64,000 nucleotides of DNA from Rathayibacter agropyri (GCF_013249015.1 NZ_JABRPL010000004.1:1-64000); one strand, 5' to 3'; shown: positions 8,727 to 17,798, counted from the first letter of the stretch. Program-made: numbers and translations. The notes: generated by a model not told the origin, from the letters alone.

Positions 8727-9581
8727 TTACGTCCGCGCGGTCCGGACCGCTCCGACGCTCGCCGCAACGACGAGGGCGATCCCCACTGCCTCCACTGCAC
8801 TGAGCCGCTGACCCAGCACCAAAAACCCTGAGAGCGCGGCGGCGCCCGGCGACAGCGACATGAGGACGGAGAACGTCGAGGAGCGCAGTCTGCGCAGCGC
8901 CAGGAGCTCCAGTGCATACGGCACGGCCGAGGAGAGGACCGCCACTGCGAGCCCGAGGAGCAGGACCGGCGGCATGACGAGCGCCGAGCCGGCGGAGGCG
9001 ATTCCCAGCGGCAGTGAGACGATCGCGCCGAACGCGACTGCCAGGGCGAGACCATCGATCCCCTTGAAGCGGCCGCCGGTGCGCCCAGCGAGGACGATGT
9101 AGGTCGCCCACAGTGCCCCGGCCCCGAGGGCGAAGACCACGCCGACGGGGTCGAGCGACGAGAAGCCGCCCTGCGAGAGCGTGATTACTCCGACGAGGGC
9201 GAGGGTGGCCCAGATGACGCTCAGGACGCTCCGCCCGGCAATCACCGAGAGCGTCAGCGGCCCCAGGACTTCCAGCGTCACTGCGGCGCCCTGCGGTATC
9301 CGGGCGATGGCCTCGTAGTAGCAGGCGTTCATCCCGCTGAGCGCGAGTCCGTAGCCCGCAACGGTGGCCCAATCGCTCCGGCTGTGGCCGCGCAGTCGCG
9401 GTCGGGAGACGAGGAGCAGCACCATCGCGGAGAAGACGAGCCGCAGCGTGACCGTGCCGAGTGGTCCGGCGGCGGGGAACAGCAGCACCGCGAACGAGGC
9501 GCCGAGCTGAACACTGGCGACCGAGCCGAGCACCAGGCCGATCGAGCCGGCCTTCCCCGATCCGGACCGCCTCTCGGCCAC
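8727..9581 (-). CDS. EamA-family (DMT superfamily) exporter, RhtA-like
   Basis: This 284-residue integral membrane protein has about ten hydrophobic helices arranged as two EamA repeats. RhtA-type members export threonine, homoserine or related small metabolites; the substrate here is not known. Segments such as AMVLLLVSRPRLRG, ARIPQGAAVTLEVLGPL and SVLMSLSPGAAALSGFLVLGQ fit the RhtA/YdcZ-like subgroup. The GTG start at 9581 lies 5 bases after the stop of the histidine phosphatase gene, so the two are co-transcribed. Confidence 0.85.
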   Translation of the reverse strand: MAERRSGSGKAGSIGLVLGSVASVQLGASFAVLLFPAAGPLGTVTLRLVFSAMVLLLVSRPRLRGHSRSDWATVAGYGLALSGMNACYYEAIARIPQGAAVTLEVLGPLTLSVIAGRSVLSVIWATLALVGVITLSQGGFSSLDPVGVVFALGAGALWATYIVLAGRTGGRFKGIDGLALAVAFGAIVSLPLGIASAGSALVMPPVLLLGLAVAVLSSAVPYALELLALRRLRSSTFSVLMSLSPGAAALSGFLVLGQRLSAVEAVGIALVVAASVGAVRTART

Positions 9582-9586
9582 GTCTG

Positions 9587-10213
9587 TCAGCTGGAGCGCC
9601 GCTGGGTCTGAACGGGGGGCACGTTATAGCCAAGCAGGCCGATGCCCGACGCGTCCCAGCGCAGTGTCGTCAAAGACACGTTGTCGACCACGGGGAAGGT
9701 GTGGCGGTAGGTCTCGGGGTTGATGCCGAGGTAGGCGCAGAGCAGCAGGCGGATGAGCGTGCCATGCGCGACGACGAGCACGCGGCCGTCGGGGTGCTCG
9801 CGGTGGATGCGGGCGAGCGCCGTGTTGGCGCGCGCGACCGCGTCGAGACCTGACTCGCCTTCCGGCATCGGCTGGATCGCCGGCGCGGCGACCCAGGCGC
9901 GGTAGGCGTCGGGAAAGCGCTTGTCCATCTCGTCGGTGGTCAGGCCCTCGCCCTGTCCGAAGTCGACCTCGACCAGCGCAGGGTCGGGCTGCACCTCGAG
10001 GTGCGCGGCGCGCGCTGCGGGCACAGCGGTGCGCACGGCACGCACCAGCGTCGAGGAGTAGACCGCTTCAAGGTCGGCGTCGACGGCCCAGGCGGCCAGA
10101 GTTGCCGCCTGGTCTTGCCCGCGAGGGGTCAGTGCGATGTCGGAGGAGCCCGCGAAGCGGTTTTCGGAGTGCCAGACAGTTTCTCCGTGCCGGGCGAGGA
10201 TCAGGGTCGTCAC
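9587..10213 (-). CDS. Histidine phosphatase family protein (phosphoglycerate mutase-like)
   Basis: This 208-residue protein begins with LARHGETVW, the RHG motif whose His accepts the phosphate. A second catalytic His is in VVAHGTLIRLLL near residue 165. Members hydrolyse many small phosphoesters, so phosphatase is a safer call than mutase. The GTG start at 10213 is preceded at 6 bases by TAGGCT, suggesting a leaderless transcript. It leads a two-gene unit with the EamA exporter. Confidence 0.88.
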   Translation of the reverse strand: MTTLILARHGETVWHSENRFAGSSDIALTPRGQDQAATLAAWAVDADLEAVYSSTLVRAVRTAVPAARAAHLEVQPDPALVEVDFGQGEGLTTDEMDKRFPDAYRAWVAAPAIQPMPEGESGLDAVARANTALARIHREHPDGRVLVVAHGTLIRLLLCAYLGINPETYRHTFPVVDNVSLTTLRWDASGIGLLGYNVPPVQTQRRSS

Positions 10214-10219
10214 GCTCCG

Positions 10220-10225
10220 AGCCTA
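10220..10225 (-). promoter_or_regulatory. Leaderless-type -10 element of the histidine phosphatase gene
   Basis: TAGGCT on the minus strand lies 6 bases before the GTG at 10213. Confidence 0.5.
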
Positions 10226-10266
10226 GCGAGCGTCGAGCGGTGCGTTTCGTGGGAGGACGCGGCAAG

Positions 10267-10965
10267 TCAGGCGGTACCGACGTCGTAGTGCGCATCGACG
10301 AGCACCGGGAGGTGGTCGGACAGGCCCTGCGGCAGGGTCGAGACACGTTGGATCCGGACGGCGTCGCTGATGGCGAAGTCGAAGTGCCCGCTGAAGTAGC
10401 GGTAGCGCGCATAGGTGGGGGAGTCACTGCGCGACACCACGTAGCCGTTCCGCGTCATCTTTCGGTCCAGCCCGCGGAAGAACCAGGGGTAGTTGTAGTC
10501 GCCGACCATCAATGAGGGGACGTCTGGCGCGTACTCGCGGAGACGGTCCAGTGCCTCATTGATTTGCTTGCGGCGCAGGGCATTCCCGGCCGAGAGCGGT
10601 GCGGCGTGGAAGGACGAGACGACGATCGATCCGCCCTCGCGATCCTCGAGACGCACCGCGAGCAGGCGCTCGTGCGCAGGGGACATGACGCGGTCGTGCA
10701 TCGACTTGCGAAGCTCGAATGCCGCGCTGCCGGCCAGTTCGAAGCGTGCGTGGGAGTAGTAGACCGCGAGCCCGAGACGGTTGCGGGCGGTGACGGAGGC
10801 GAGCCTGAGATCTCCGACTTCCTGGGGCAGCCGGGTGGTGTCGCACTCCTGGAGGCAGAGGACATCGACATCGTGCCGGGCGGCGAGAGGAGCGATCTCG
10901 ACGTGCGCACGGTGTTCTCGGAGGTTGTACGAGATCACCCTGAGGGCACGTTCGTTCGGCTGCAT
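10267..10965 (-). CDS. Endonuclease/exonuclease/phosphatase (EEP) family protein
   Basis: This 232-residue EEP-fold hydrolase has SYNLREH at the N terminus, LCLQECD (metal-binding Glu), SFHAAPLS, VGDYNYP (catalytic Asp/Asn) and SDHLPV (catalytic His) at the C terminus. Members include nucleases, sphingomyelinases and phosphoesterases; with no signal peptide this one is cytoplasmic. The substrate cannot be inferred. The start at 10965 follows a TACACT box by 6 bases. Confidence 0.87.
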   Translation of the reverse strand: MQPNERALRVISYNLREHRAHVEIAPLAARHDVDVLCLQECDTTRLPQEVGDLRLASVTARNRLGLAVYYSHARFELAGSAAFELRKSMHDRVMSPAHERLLAVRLEDREGGSIVVSSFHAAPLSAGNALRRKQINEALDRLREYAPDVPSLMVGDYNYPWFFRGLDRKMTRNGYVVSRSDSPTYARYRYFSGHFDFAISDAVRIQRVSTLPQGLSDHLPVLVDAHYDVGTA

Positions 10966-10971
10966 TTCGCC

Positions 10972-10977
10972 AGTGTA
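10972..10977 (-). promoter_or_regulatory. Leaderless-type -10 element of the EEP gene
   Basis: TACACT on the minus strand lies 6 bases before the ATG at 10965. Confidence 0.5.
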
Positions 10978-11063
10978 AGGCTGTGCGCGCGGGGTTCTTG
11001 GACGCTCCGGCGAATGTAGAGGGACCTCGGCGGAACGCGCGCCTTCACGAAAAGTTCTCCGCG

Positions 11064-11321
11064 TCAGCGCCCAGCAGCGTCCGCGTCGTCGACCTCGGCG
11101 TCGGTGCCGTGGACCCCGTCCGTCGGTCCCCAGTCGGGCAGCGGCGGGTTTTGCTCCTCCCCATCGGCGCCAACTCCGTCGGCGAGTGGGTCGGATGCTC
11201 CGCCCACCTTGTCGAGGCCCGCGGAGGTGCCGGTCTGCGTGGCGGGGTCGGACGTGCGCGAGGTGCCCTCGGCGGCGGTCTTGGACGGGGTGGGCTCGAT
11301 GTCGTTGTTGGAGCTACTCAT
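11064..11321 (-). CDS. Small acidic hypothetical protein
   Basis: This predicted 85-residue protein is rich in Asp, Gly, Ser and Thr, strongly acidic and probably disordered, with no membrane segment. It starts MSSSNNDIEPTPSKTA and contains two Asp/Glu-Gly stretches. Codon use (GC-rich third positions) is that of a real gene, but the ribosome site (GGAG very close to the ATG) is poor. No family is recognised. Confidence 0.5.
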   Translation of the reverse strand: MSSSNNDIEPTPSKTAAEGTSRTSDPATQTGTSAGLDKVGGASDPLADGVGADGEEQNPPLPDWGPTDGVHGTDAEVDDADAAGR

Positions 11322-11652
11322 GGCTCCACGCTAGATCGCGCTCCCACCACGGGACACCCCTTGCGCTGTGCGGTCGGCCTCGCCTCCGTACCAGCGGGGA
11401 GACGGCTCAACGGAGATGAGGCATACCTCGAGCGTGACCCACCTCGCAACTGTCCCGCCTTGCCCCTGTCCCACCTCGAAGTGACCCGCGTACTATCGAA
11501 AGAGACCGTGGCGCCCCTAATGGGGGACAAGCTTTTTCGTGTAGGCGGAGCCGAGCGCACCCGTCACGATTGCCTTCACCCCCCTTTCAGGTGCGGGCAG
11601 CGTTCGTCTCCGGACGCGCATCAGCAGGACTCCTTCGATCGAAAGGCCCACC
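11322..11652. other. Upstream region of the Tat-exported protein gene
   Basis: 331 bases lie between the small acidic gene and the exported-protein gene. A TACTAT -10-like box (11491-11496) and a short GC hairpin of the form CCCC-TAAT-GGGG near 11512-11523 are visible. No gene is supported here. Confidence 0.4.
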
Positions 11653-12168
11653 GTGGCGCATACCTCGACCTTCCGCCCTGACTCCGACCGCGCCGTCACT
11701 CGTCGCTCCGTCACCTCCGCCGCCGTGTGGTCCGTGCCGGTCGTCGCTGCCGTTGCCGCCACTCCGTCCGCTGCCGCCTCCAATGGCGACGTCGGCGCGT
11801 TCACCCTCTCCGGCACCTGCGGCACGCTCGGCGTCCTCGGCCCCGGGTTCCTCCTGAAAGCCAGCGCGAGCGAACCGCTGCCCACCGGTACGTCCGTGAC
11901 TGTCACCGGCTCCGGGATCGCCAACATCGGCGTCTTCTCGTTCTCGGGCGGTGCGGCGACCGGGTCGATCCTCAGCAGCACGAGTCAACTGATCACCCTG
12001 ACCGCGCCCCTGCCCGCCGGGGCCACTCTCGCGATGCGCACGACCCTTTCGATCTCGGTCGCTTTCAAGCTCAACGCCGCCGCTCTGCTCCCCGCGGGCT
12101 ACACGGGCACGGGTGCGAAAACGTCCGGAAGCGTCTCGAGCACGCTGATCTTCTGCCAGTCGACCTGA
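11653..12168 (+). CDS. Tat-exported protein of unknown function
   Basis: This 171-residue protein has a twin-arginine signal: TRRSVTSAAVW followed by a hydrophobic stretch and a likely cleavage after TPSAAA (about residues 16-42). The mature part is rich in Ser, Thr, Gly and Ala, looks all-beta, and has a Cys near each end (SGTCGTLG and FCQST) that could form a disulfide once exported. The GTG start has GAAAGG 7 bases upstream. It is a single-gene unit ending at a strong bidirectional terminator. No catalytic motif is seen. Confidence 0.72.
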   Translation: MAHTSTFRPDSDRAVTRRSVTSAAVWSVPVVAAVAATPSAAASNGDVGAFTLSGTCGTLGVLGPGFLLKASASEPLPTGTSVTVTGSGIANIGVFSFSGGAATGSILSSTSQLITLTAPLPAGATLAMRTTLSISVAFKLNAAALLPAGYTGTGAKTSGSVSSTLIFCQST

Positions 12169-12183
12169 TCCCGTGAACGAGCG

Positions 12184-12218
12184 AAGGCCCGCCCCTCCAC
12201 AGAGGAGGGGCGGGCCTT
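12184..12218. terminator. Bidirectional intrinsic-type terminator
   Basis: A perfect 15-bp stem (arm GGAGGGGCGGGCCTT at 12204-12218) with a 5-base loop sits between the convergent exported-protein and desaturase genes. It should stop transcription from both sides. Confidence 0.8.
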
Positions 12219-12237
12219 CATTCGTCTCGGAGTGGGC

Positions 12238-13410
12238 TCAGCGTCCGTAAGCCGAGGCCGCCGGGCAGTCGAACGGGTCGCCGCCGGCCGACAGGCCCAC
12301 CTTGTTGAGGTAGCGCACCACGATCGCGTACGACTCCATCAGCGTGGTCTCGGTGTAGGGAATCTGATGGGTGGCGCAGTACTCCTTGGCGATGACCTGC
12401 GCGCGGCGCAGAGCCGGGCGGGGCATGTTCGGGAAGAGGTGGTGCTCCACCTGGTAGTTGAGACCGCCCATGTAGAGGTCGGTGAACCAGGTGCTGCGGA
12501 TGCTGCGGGAGGTGAGGACCTGGCGGCGCAGGAAGTCGACGCGAGCCTCCTTGGGCAGCAGCGGCATGCCCTTGTGGTTCGGGGCGAACGAAGCACCCAT
12601 GTAGAGGCCGAAGACGCCCATCTGCACGCCGATGAAGGCGAACGCCATACCGAGCGGCAGGGCCCAGAAGACCACAGCGAGGTAGAGGCCGACGCGGGTG
12701 ACCAGCATCGAGATTTCGACCCAGCGCTTGTCGACCTTGCCCCTGCCGAACACCGTGCGGAAGCCGTGCAGGTGCAGGTTGATGCCCTCGAGCAGCAGCA
12801 GCGGGAAGAACGCGTAGCCCTGACGGCGGGTCAGCCAGGCATAGAAGCCGCGCGAGCGAGCCGCGTCCTCCGGGGTGAAGGAGACGACGTCCCGGGCGAT
12901 GTCCGGGTCTTTCCCGAGCACGTTGGGGTTGGCGTGGTGCCGGCTGTGCTTCGTCATCCACCACGAGTAGCTGATGCCGACGACGAGGTTGGCGAGAGTG
13001 CGGCCAGCAACATCGTTGGCCTTGCCGGACTCGAACACCTGGCGGTGCGAGGCCTCGTGCGCGAGGAACGCGAACTGCGTGAGCACGATGCCCAGTGCCG
13101 CGGCGAGCAAAAGCTGGAACCAGGAGTCGCCCAGCAGGACGAAGCCGGTCACGATGCCGCCCAGCGCCAGCACGAGGGCGCCGAACATCGTGTAGTAGAA
13201 GCCGGTACGGCGGCGGAGCAGGCCCGCGTCGCGGACCGTGCTGAGCAGACCGGAGTACTCGGTTGTGGGATTCGTGCGACCGTCCGCGCGCGGCCGCGTA
13301 CGGATGACGCGCGGAGCGGCGGATGTGCTGCTCGGGGTGGTGGTGCTCGCAGGAGTCGTGCTGACTGGGGTGCTCATCGGCGCCTCGCTCTTCGTGGTGG
13401 CCATCGACAT
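12238..13410 (-). CDS. Membrane fatty-acid (acyl-CoA) desaturase
   Basis: This 390-residue protein has the three histidine boxes of the FADS/acyl-CoA desaturase superfamily: HEASH (118-122), HSRHH (155-159) and QVEHHLFP (about 328-335). They bind the di-iron centre that inserts a double bond using O2 and reduced ferredoxin or cytochrome. The Gln before the third box is typical of delta-6-like front-end enzymes. Hydrophobic helices lie near 75-110 and 240-275. Residues 1-45 are Ser/Thr-rich and vary in the family. The ATG at 13410 has GAGAGG upstream; a start at 13377 is possible. The likely role is cold-adaptive membrane fluidity. Confidence 0.9.
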   Translation of the reverse strand: MSMATTKSEAPMSTPVSTTPASTTTPSSTSAAPRVIRTRPRADGRTNPTTEYSGLLSTVRDAGLLRRRTGFYYTMFGALVLALGGIVTGFVLLGDSWFQLLLAAALGIVLTQFAFLAHEASHRQVFESGKANDVAGRTLANLVVGISYSWWMTKHSRHHANPNVLGKDPDIARDVVSFTPEDAARSRGFYAWLTRRQGYAFFPLLLLEGINLHLHGFRTVFGRGKVDKRWVEISMLVTRVGLYLAVVFWALPLGMAFAFIGVQMGVFGLYMGASFAPNHKGMPLLPKEARVDFLRRQVLTSRSIRSTWFTDLYMGGLNYQVEHHLFPNMPRPALRRAQVIAKEYCATHQIPYTETTLMESYAIVVRYLNKVGLSAGGDPFDCPAASAYGR

Positions 13411-13595
13411 CGACGGCCTCTCGGTGAGCGATCCCGACGGGGACGGTCCGCTCGTGGTTCACCACGTCGGTAAGGGCCGGACGCGGCATCAGGGCTGCCA
13501 GAGTCACGGGCTACCTGGTGTGAACACTACGGTGCCGGGACCGCAGATGCATCAGGGTGATTGCCAGCCTTCGTTCCGAGCGTACTTCGCCGGAG

Positions 13596-13631
13596 GCGTG
13601 CCTCCGACAGCGTGACGCGTCGGAGGCACGC
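13596..13631 (-). terminator. Terminator downstream of pspA
   Basis: Arms GCGTGCCTCCGAC (13596-13608) and GTCGGAGGCACGC (13619-13631) form a 13-bp perfect stem with a 10-base loop, 4 bases beyond the pspA stop. Confidence 0.7.
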
Positions 13632-13635
13632 TCGG

Positions 13636-14373
13636 TCAGGAGCCGATCGAGTCCTGAGGACGCCCAGACTTCAGAGCCGCGAGTCGCGCCTCCACCTCGG
13701 TCATCTCGCCGAGGTCCTCGAGCGACTCGAACTGAGCGTCCAGGCTCGAGGAGGCGAGCTCCTCGGCACCGCGGACCCTCGCCTCCTCGCGGCGGATCTT
13801 CTGCTCGAAGCGACTCACTTCGCTGGTCGGATCCATCAGGTCGATGCTCTTTACGGCGTCCTGGACCTGGCTCTGCGCCTCGACCGTCTTCGCTCGCGCG
13901 TTGAGCTCGTCGCGCTTGCTGGAGAGCTGCTGGAGCTTCTCGCGCATGTGGTGCAGGCCCGACTTGAGCTTGTCGACGATCTCGGTCTGCGAGGCGATGG
14001 TCGGCTCGGCGTCCTTCGCCTCCTGCTCGGACTGGATCTGGCGCTGGAGGGCGACCTTCGCCAGGGCGTCGAATTTGTCCGCGTCTGAGGCATTGCCCAA
14101 GGAGCGCAGTTCGTCGGCCTTGCGGCTCGCGGCGAGAGCCTTACCGCCCCACTCCTGGGCATTAGCGACGTCCTCGCGGTAATCGTCCTCGAGCAGGCGC
14201 AGGTTGCCGATGGTGGTCGCGACCGCGGCCTCGGCGTCGCGGATGCTGTCGGTGTAGTCGCGGACCATCTGGTCGAGCATTTTCTGAGGGTCCTCGGCCT
14301 GATCGAGGAGTGCGTTGATGTTGGCCTTCGCGAGCTGCGCGACGCGGCCGAAGATCGACTGTCTCTGAGCCAT
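13636..14373 (-). CDS. pspA: PspA/IM30 family membrane-associated stress protein
   Basis: This 245-residue protein is almost entirely coiled coil, with the family N terminus IFGRVAQLAKANINALLDQAEDP and the conserved MVRDYTDSI region. PspA/Vipp1 proteins are ESCRT-III-like; they oligomerise on the inner face of the membrane and stabilise it when proton leakage or envelope stress occurs. It is expressed with a TPM-domain membrane protein 71 bases upstream, a pairing frequent in bacteria. No PspF or clgR regulator lies next to it. Confidence 0.92.
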   Translation of the reverse strand: MAQRQSIFGRVAQLAKANINALLDQAEDPQKMLDQMVRDYTDSIRDAEAAVATTIGNLRLLEDDYREDVANAQEWGGKALAASRKADELRSLGNASDADKFDALAKVALQRQIQSEQEAKDAEPTIASQTEIVDKLKSGLHHMREKLQQLSSKRDELNARAKTVEAQSQVQDAVKSIDLMDPTSEVSRFEQKIRREEARVRGAEELASSSLDAQFESLEDLGEMTEVEARLAALKSGRPQDSIGS

Positions 14374-14444
14374 GGTGTGTCTCCTTGTGTCGTGGGTGGT
14401 GCCGGATGTCGAGGTGATGCCGGATCGGGGGAGAGAGGCCGGAA

Positions 14445-16481
14445 TCAGATGCGCCCGCCGCCGCCGCGACGTCCGCCGCCGCTGCTGCGCCCGCCGCCGA
14501 AGCCGCCGCCCCCTGAGCGCCGCGACGAGCCGCCTCCGCCGAAGCCGCCTCCGCCGAAGCCGCCCGAGCGGTACCCGGAGCGGCCGCCTCCGCCGAGCAG
14601 CGACTCGACGAGGATTCCGCCGAGGAACGCGGCGGCCGTGCTGGAGCCGCTGCCGGCCGCACCCGGCGCGGAATAGGCACCCGCATCCGCCCGCGCACTC
14701 GCGAGCGCCTGCTGAGCCAGAGCAGAGGCGCGCTGCGCCGAGGCCAGGGCTTCGCGGGGGTCGGTTGCGGCGAGCTGCGCTGCGTACTCGGCCGAGCGCG
14801 CGGCCTCGGCGACGCGGGTGCGCGCCTGGGAGCCGACGGCGCCACGGCGGGCGGAGATGAAGTCCTCGGCGGCCGAGACGCGGCTGCGGGCGGCGATGAT
14901 CTCGGCTCCGAGAGCCGCTTTCTCGCGCTCGCGCTGCGCCTGCGCATCGCGGAACCCGCCCACGGCTGCGTCGATCGTGGCATCCGCTGCCGTCAGCTTG
15001 TCGAGCAGCCCGAGCGGATCGTGTGGCTGTACGGCGGCGGCGCGCTCGACCTCGTCGAGGGCAGCCTCGGTCGACGCGACTGCGGCGGCGACGTTCTGTG
15101 CCTGTGCCTGTGCCTGCGGATCGTCCGACACGGCGAGCGCGCGGCCCTGCGCGACGTCAGCGCGGATCTCGGCAACCCGGCCCGCGAGCGCCGCCTCCGC
15201 CGTCTGCAACTCGGCAGCCCGGGTGGCGACCGCGCCGACGAGGCCCGACGCCTGTTCGGCGGCCTGCTGACCGGCGCGCAGGAGCACCGCCGCGTGTCCG
15301 GAATCGCCGCCCTGCAGACTCTGCTGGGCGGCAGTGAGCTGATCGCGGGCGAAGCGGAGGCGATCCTCCGCCTGGTCGGCGTCATCGCTCACATCGTCGA
15401 TCGCCGTCGCGGCGTAGCGGGCAGTGAGTTCGGCGAGCAGCGCGCGGGTGGGAGCGAGGCGCTCGCTGAGTTCCGCTGCGCGGGTGGTGAGCGCGGCGAC
15501 GACCTGCGGTGCGTTCTTCTCGAGGGCCCGCAGTTCCTCGAAGGCGCTCGCCCGCTCGTCGAGGGTCTGCTCGGCATCGGCGCAGAGCTGCAGGATCCGC
15601 TGGTAGCCGTCGCGGCGCTCCTGGTCGGTCTCGGGCTCGGCGTCGTCGAGGCGCTGCTGGAGGGTGAAGGCCTCGCCGAGGAGGCGCTTGGCGGTGACGA
15701 GCGCCTCCTGGAACGGGCCGGTCGCGTCGGTACCGAACTGTGCCTGGGCGAAGCCCACCTCCTGCTCGCTGGTGCGGACGGCGTCGTCGGTGTGCACGAG
15801 CGCCGAGCCGGCGCGGGTGGCGAGCTCTTCGATCGAGGCTTCGGCTGCCTCCTCGGCCCGACGGCGCCGCGACCGGCGCACGAGGAGCCAGACCACGACG
15901 CCGATCACGGCGAGGCCAGCGACCACGGCGAGGGCGATCAGGAGGCCGGAGCCGAGCGCCTCGCCCGCTGTCGGTGCGTCGAGGCGCTGCCCGATCCCCT
16001 CCGCCGCGGCGAGAGCCGCCCCGGCCCAGTCGCTGGCGGCCAGCCTCGGTTCGATGTCGTTCGTTTGGAGGGAGGAGACCTGGCTGTCATTCAGAGCGAA
16101 ACCCTGAGCGACCGACACCTGGTACTGCCGGGCGTCGACCGCCACGGCGAGCAGGACGTCGTCAGTCCCGAGTCCATTGCGGGTCGCGGTCTCGTCTGCC
16201 CAGGCGGCACGGTCGGCCGGATTGGTGAAGGAGTCGACGAAGGCGACGAACAGCTGCACGCGGTGCCGGTCGTAGAGAGCGCTCGCGGCCTGCTCGACCT
16301 CGGCGGTCTCGGCGGGGGTCAGCACGCCGGCCGAGTCGAGCACGGGGGAGGAGGAGAAGACGACGGGCGCCTCCGCCACCGCCGCGGTCGCCGGCGCCAG
16401 TGCGAGAGCCGCAGTGATGAGGAGGACCGCAAGCGCCGGCAGGAACCGGGAACTCACGGGGTGGTGGGGTCTCGCCGGCAT
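14445..16481 (-). CDS. TPM-domain membrane protein with Gly-rich tail
   Basis: This 678-residue protein has a signal peptide (1-36), an extracytoplasmic TPM (TLP18.3/Psb32/MOLO-1) domain (about 45-165), one membrane helix (LLIALAVVAGLAVIGVVVWL) followed by a basic stop-transfer, and then a long coiled-coil cytoplasmic part. It ends in about 45 residues of Gly/Ser/Arg repeats (GGFGGGGFGGGG). The ATG at 16481 is chosen for its AAGGAG site and the signal peptide; the frame upstream is open only because it opposes the OYE gene. Its coupling to pspA suggests a membrane-integrity role. TPM domains can be phosphatase-like, but activity here is unproven. Confidence 0.85.
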   Translation of the reverse strand: MPARPHHPVSSRFLPALAVLLITAALALAPATAAVAEAPVVFSSSPVLDSAGVLTPAETAEVEQAASALYDRHRVQLFVAFVDSFTNPADRAAWADETATRNGLGTDDVLLAVAVDARQYQVSVAQGFALNDSQVSSLQTNDIEPRLAASDWAGAALAAAEGIGQRLDAPTAGEALGSGLLIALAVVAGLAVIGVVVWLLVRRSRRRRAEEAAEASIEELATRAGSALVHTDDAVRTSEQEVGFAQAQFGTDATGPFQEALVTAKRLLGEAFTLQQRLDDAEPETDQERRDGYQRILQLCADAEQTLDERASAFEELRALEKNAPQVVAALTTRAAELSERLAPTRALLAELTARYAATAIDDVSDDADQAEDRLRFARDQLTAAQQSLQGGDSGHAAVLLRAGQQAAEQASGLVGAVATRAAELQTAEAALAGRVAEIRADVAQGRALAVSDDPQAQAQAQNVAAAVASTEAALDEVERAAAVQPHDPLGLLDKLTAADATIDAAVGGFRDAQAQREREKAALGAEIIAARSRVSAAEDFISARRGAVGSQARTRVAEAARSAEYAAQLAATDPREALASAQRASALAQQALASARADAGAYSAPGAAGSGSSTAAAFLGGILVESLLGGGGRSGYRSGGFGGGGFGGGGSSRRSGGGGFGGGRSSGGGRRGGGGRI

Positions 16482-16676
16482 CGCGCACACTCCTTCGTCG
16501 GTCGCCTCCCGAGTGTAGACAGCCCTGGCGCCCGGATGCGGGTCGCAACCGTCGAGCTGTTCGGCGACGACGGGATGGGAGAACGCCGGGAGTCGGAATG
16601 TCCCTGTCCCCGATGCGGTTTCCGCCGGGAGTGCGACGCGCGTGCGCACGACACTCCCCCCACGAAAGGCGATCCT

Positions 16677-17750
16677 GTGGATCCGTTCTCCCCTCTCACC
16701 GCCGGCGACCTCGACCTGCCGAACCGCATCGTCCTGGCGCCCATGACGCGCCTGCGCTCCGACGAGCAGGGCGTGCCTGGCCCCCTCGTCGCCGAGTACT
16801 ACGCCCAGCGAGCGAGCATGGGCCTGCTGATCAGCGAGGGAGTGTTCCCGAGCGCCGAGTCGAAGGGTTACCCCGGCCAGCCCGGTATCGCGACGCCGGA
16901 GCAGGCCGACGGGTGGCGCGCCGTTGCCGACGCGGTGCACGCCGCGGGTGGCCGTATCGTCATGCAGCTGATGAACGCCGGCCGCGTCTCGCACACGGAG
17001 ATCACCGGCACCGACCGGATCGTCGCTCCGAGCGCCGTGGCGATCGACGGCGAGGTGCATGTCCCCAGCGGTAAGAAGCCTTTCCCGGTACCGCACGCCC
17101 TCTCCACCGAGGAGCTGGCGGGCGTCCGCGACGAGTTCGTCGCCGCTGCGCGCCGCGCGGTCGACGCCGGCTTCGACGGAGTCGAGGTGCACGGCGCGAA
17201 CGGCTACCTGCTGCACGAGTTCCTCTCGCCCGTCTCGAACGTGCGCACCGATGCGTACGGCGGAACGCCCGCCGAACGAGCCGCGTTCCCGCTCGAGGTC
17301 ACTCGCGCGATTGCCGAGGAGGTCGGCGCCGGACGCGTCGGCATCCGCCTCTCGCCCGCGCACAACATCCAGGACGTCGTTGAGACTGACCCGGACGACG
17401 TGCGCGCGACCTACGAGGCCCTGGTCGATGGGCTCGCTCCGCTCGGGCTCTCGTATCTGAGCGTGCTGCACGCCGAGCCTGCCGGGGAGCTGGTTCAGGA
17501 TCTGCGCGCCCGCTTCGGCGGTGTCTTCGTGGCGAACAGTGGCTTCGGCTCGCCGACCAGCCGCGAAGAAGCAACAGGGCTGATCACCGAGGGCCACGCC
17601 GACGCGGTGGCGGTCGGTCGCCCCGCGATCGCCAACCCCGACCTTCTCGAACGCTGGCAGGGCGGGCACCCCGAGAACGAGGTCGTCCAGGAGACGGTCT
17701 ACAGCGGAGGAGCCGAGGGCTACACCGACTACGAGCGTCTCTCGGCGTAG
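16677..17750 (+). CDS. Old Yellow Enzyme family NADH:flavin oxidoreductase
   Basis: This 357-residue FMN-binding TIM barrel reduces activated C=C bonds with NAD(P)H; natural substrates are seldom known. Motifs: NRIVLAPMTRLRS (N-terminal FMN contact), QLMNAGRVSH, EVHGANGYLLHEFLSPVSN (substrate/FMN His-Asn), GIRLSPAHN, FVANSGFG and VGRPAIANPDL (phosphate binding). The GTG start has GAAAGG 7 bases upstream. It is divergent from the TPM gene and ends at a terminator. This is the classical OYE type (XenA-unlike), with NemA/morphinone-reductase-like sequence. Confidence 0.92.
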   Translation: MDPFSPLTAGDLDLPNRIVLAPMTRLRSDEQGVPGPLVAEYYAQRASMGLLISEGVFPSAESKGYPGQPGIATPEQADGWRAVADAVHAAGGRIVMQLMNAGRVSHTEITGTDRIVAPSAVAIDGEVHVPSGKKPFPVPHALSTEELAGVRDEFVAAARRAVDAGFDGVEVHGANGYLLHEFLSPVSNVRTDAYGGTPAERAAFPLEVTRAIAEEVGAGRVGIRLSPAHNIQDVVETDPDDVRATYEALVDGLAPLGLSYLSVLHAEPAGELVQDLRARFGGVFVANSGFGSPTSREEATGLITEGHADAVAVGRPAIANPDLLERWQGGHPENEVVQETVYSGGAEGYTDYERLSA

Positions 17751-17765
17751 CCGGCCGGCGCGCAC

Positions 17766-17798
17766 GGAAGGCCCGCTCCCTCCTGGGCAGGGGGCCCT
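17766..17798. terminator. Imperfect bidirectional terminator
   Basis: GGAAGGCCCGCTCCCTCC pairs imperfectly with the following GGGGGCCCTTCC between the convergent OYE and small-protein genes. Confidence 0.55.

Noticed and set aside
12184-12218. Possible third hairpin of the DUF559 type
   Set aside because: The 15-bp GC-rich stem with a 5-base loop is an ordinary bidirectional terminator, shorter and less complex than the cassette hairpins, and it has no related copy nearby.
14445-17765. Open frame of 1,106 codons on the - strand extending the TPM protein upstream
   Set aside because: The part beyond 16481 opposes the OYE gene, and a signal peptide with a ribosome site starts at 16481.
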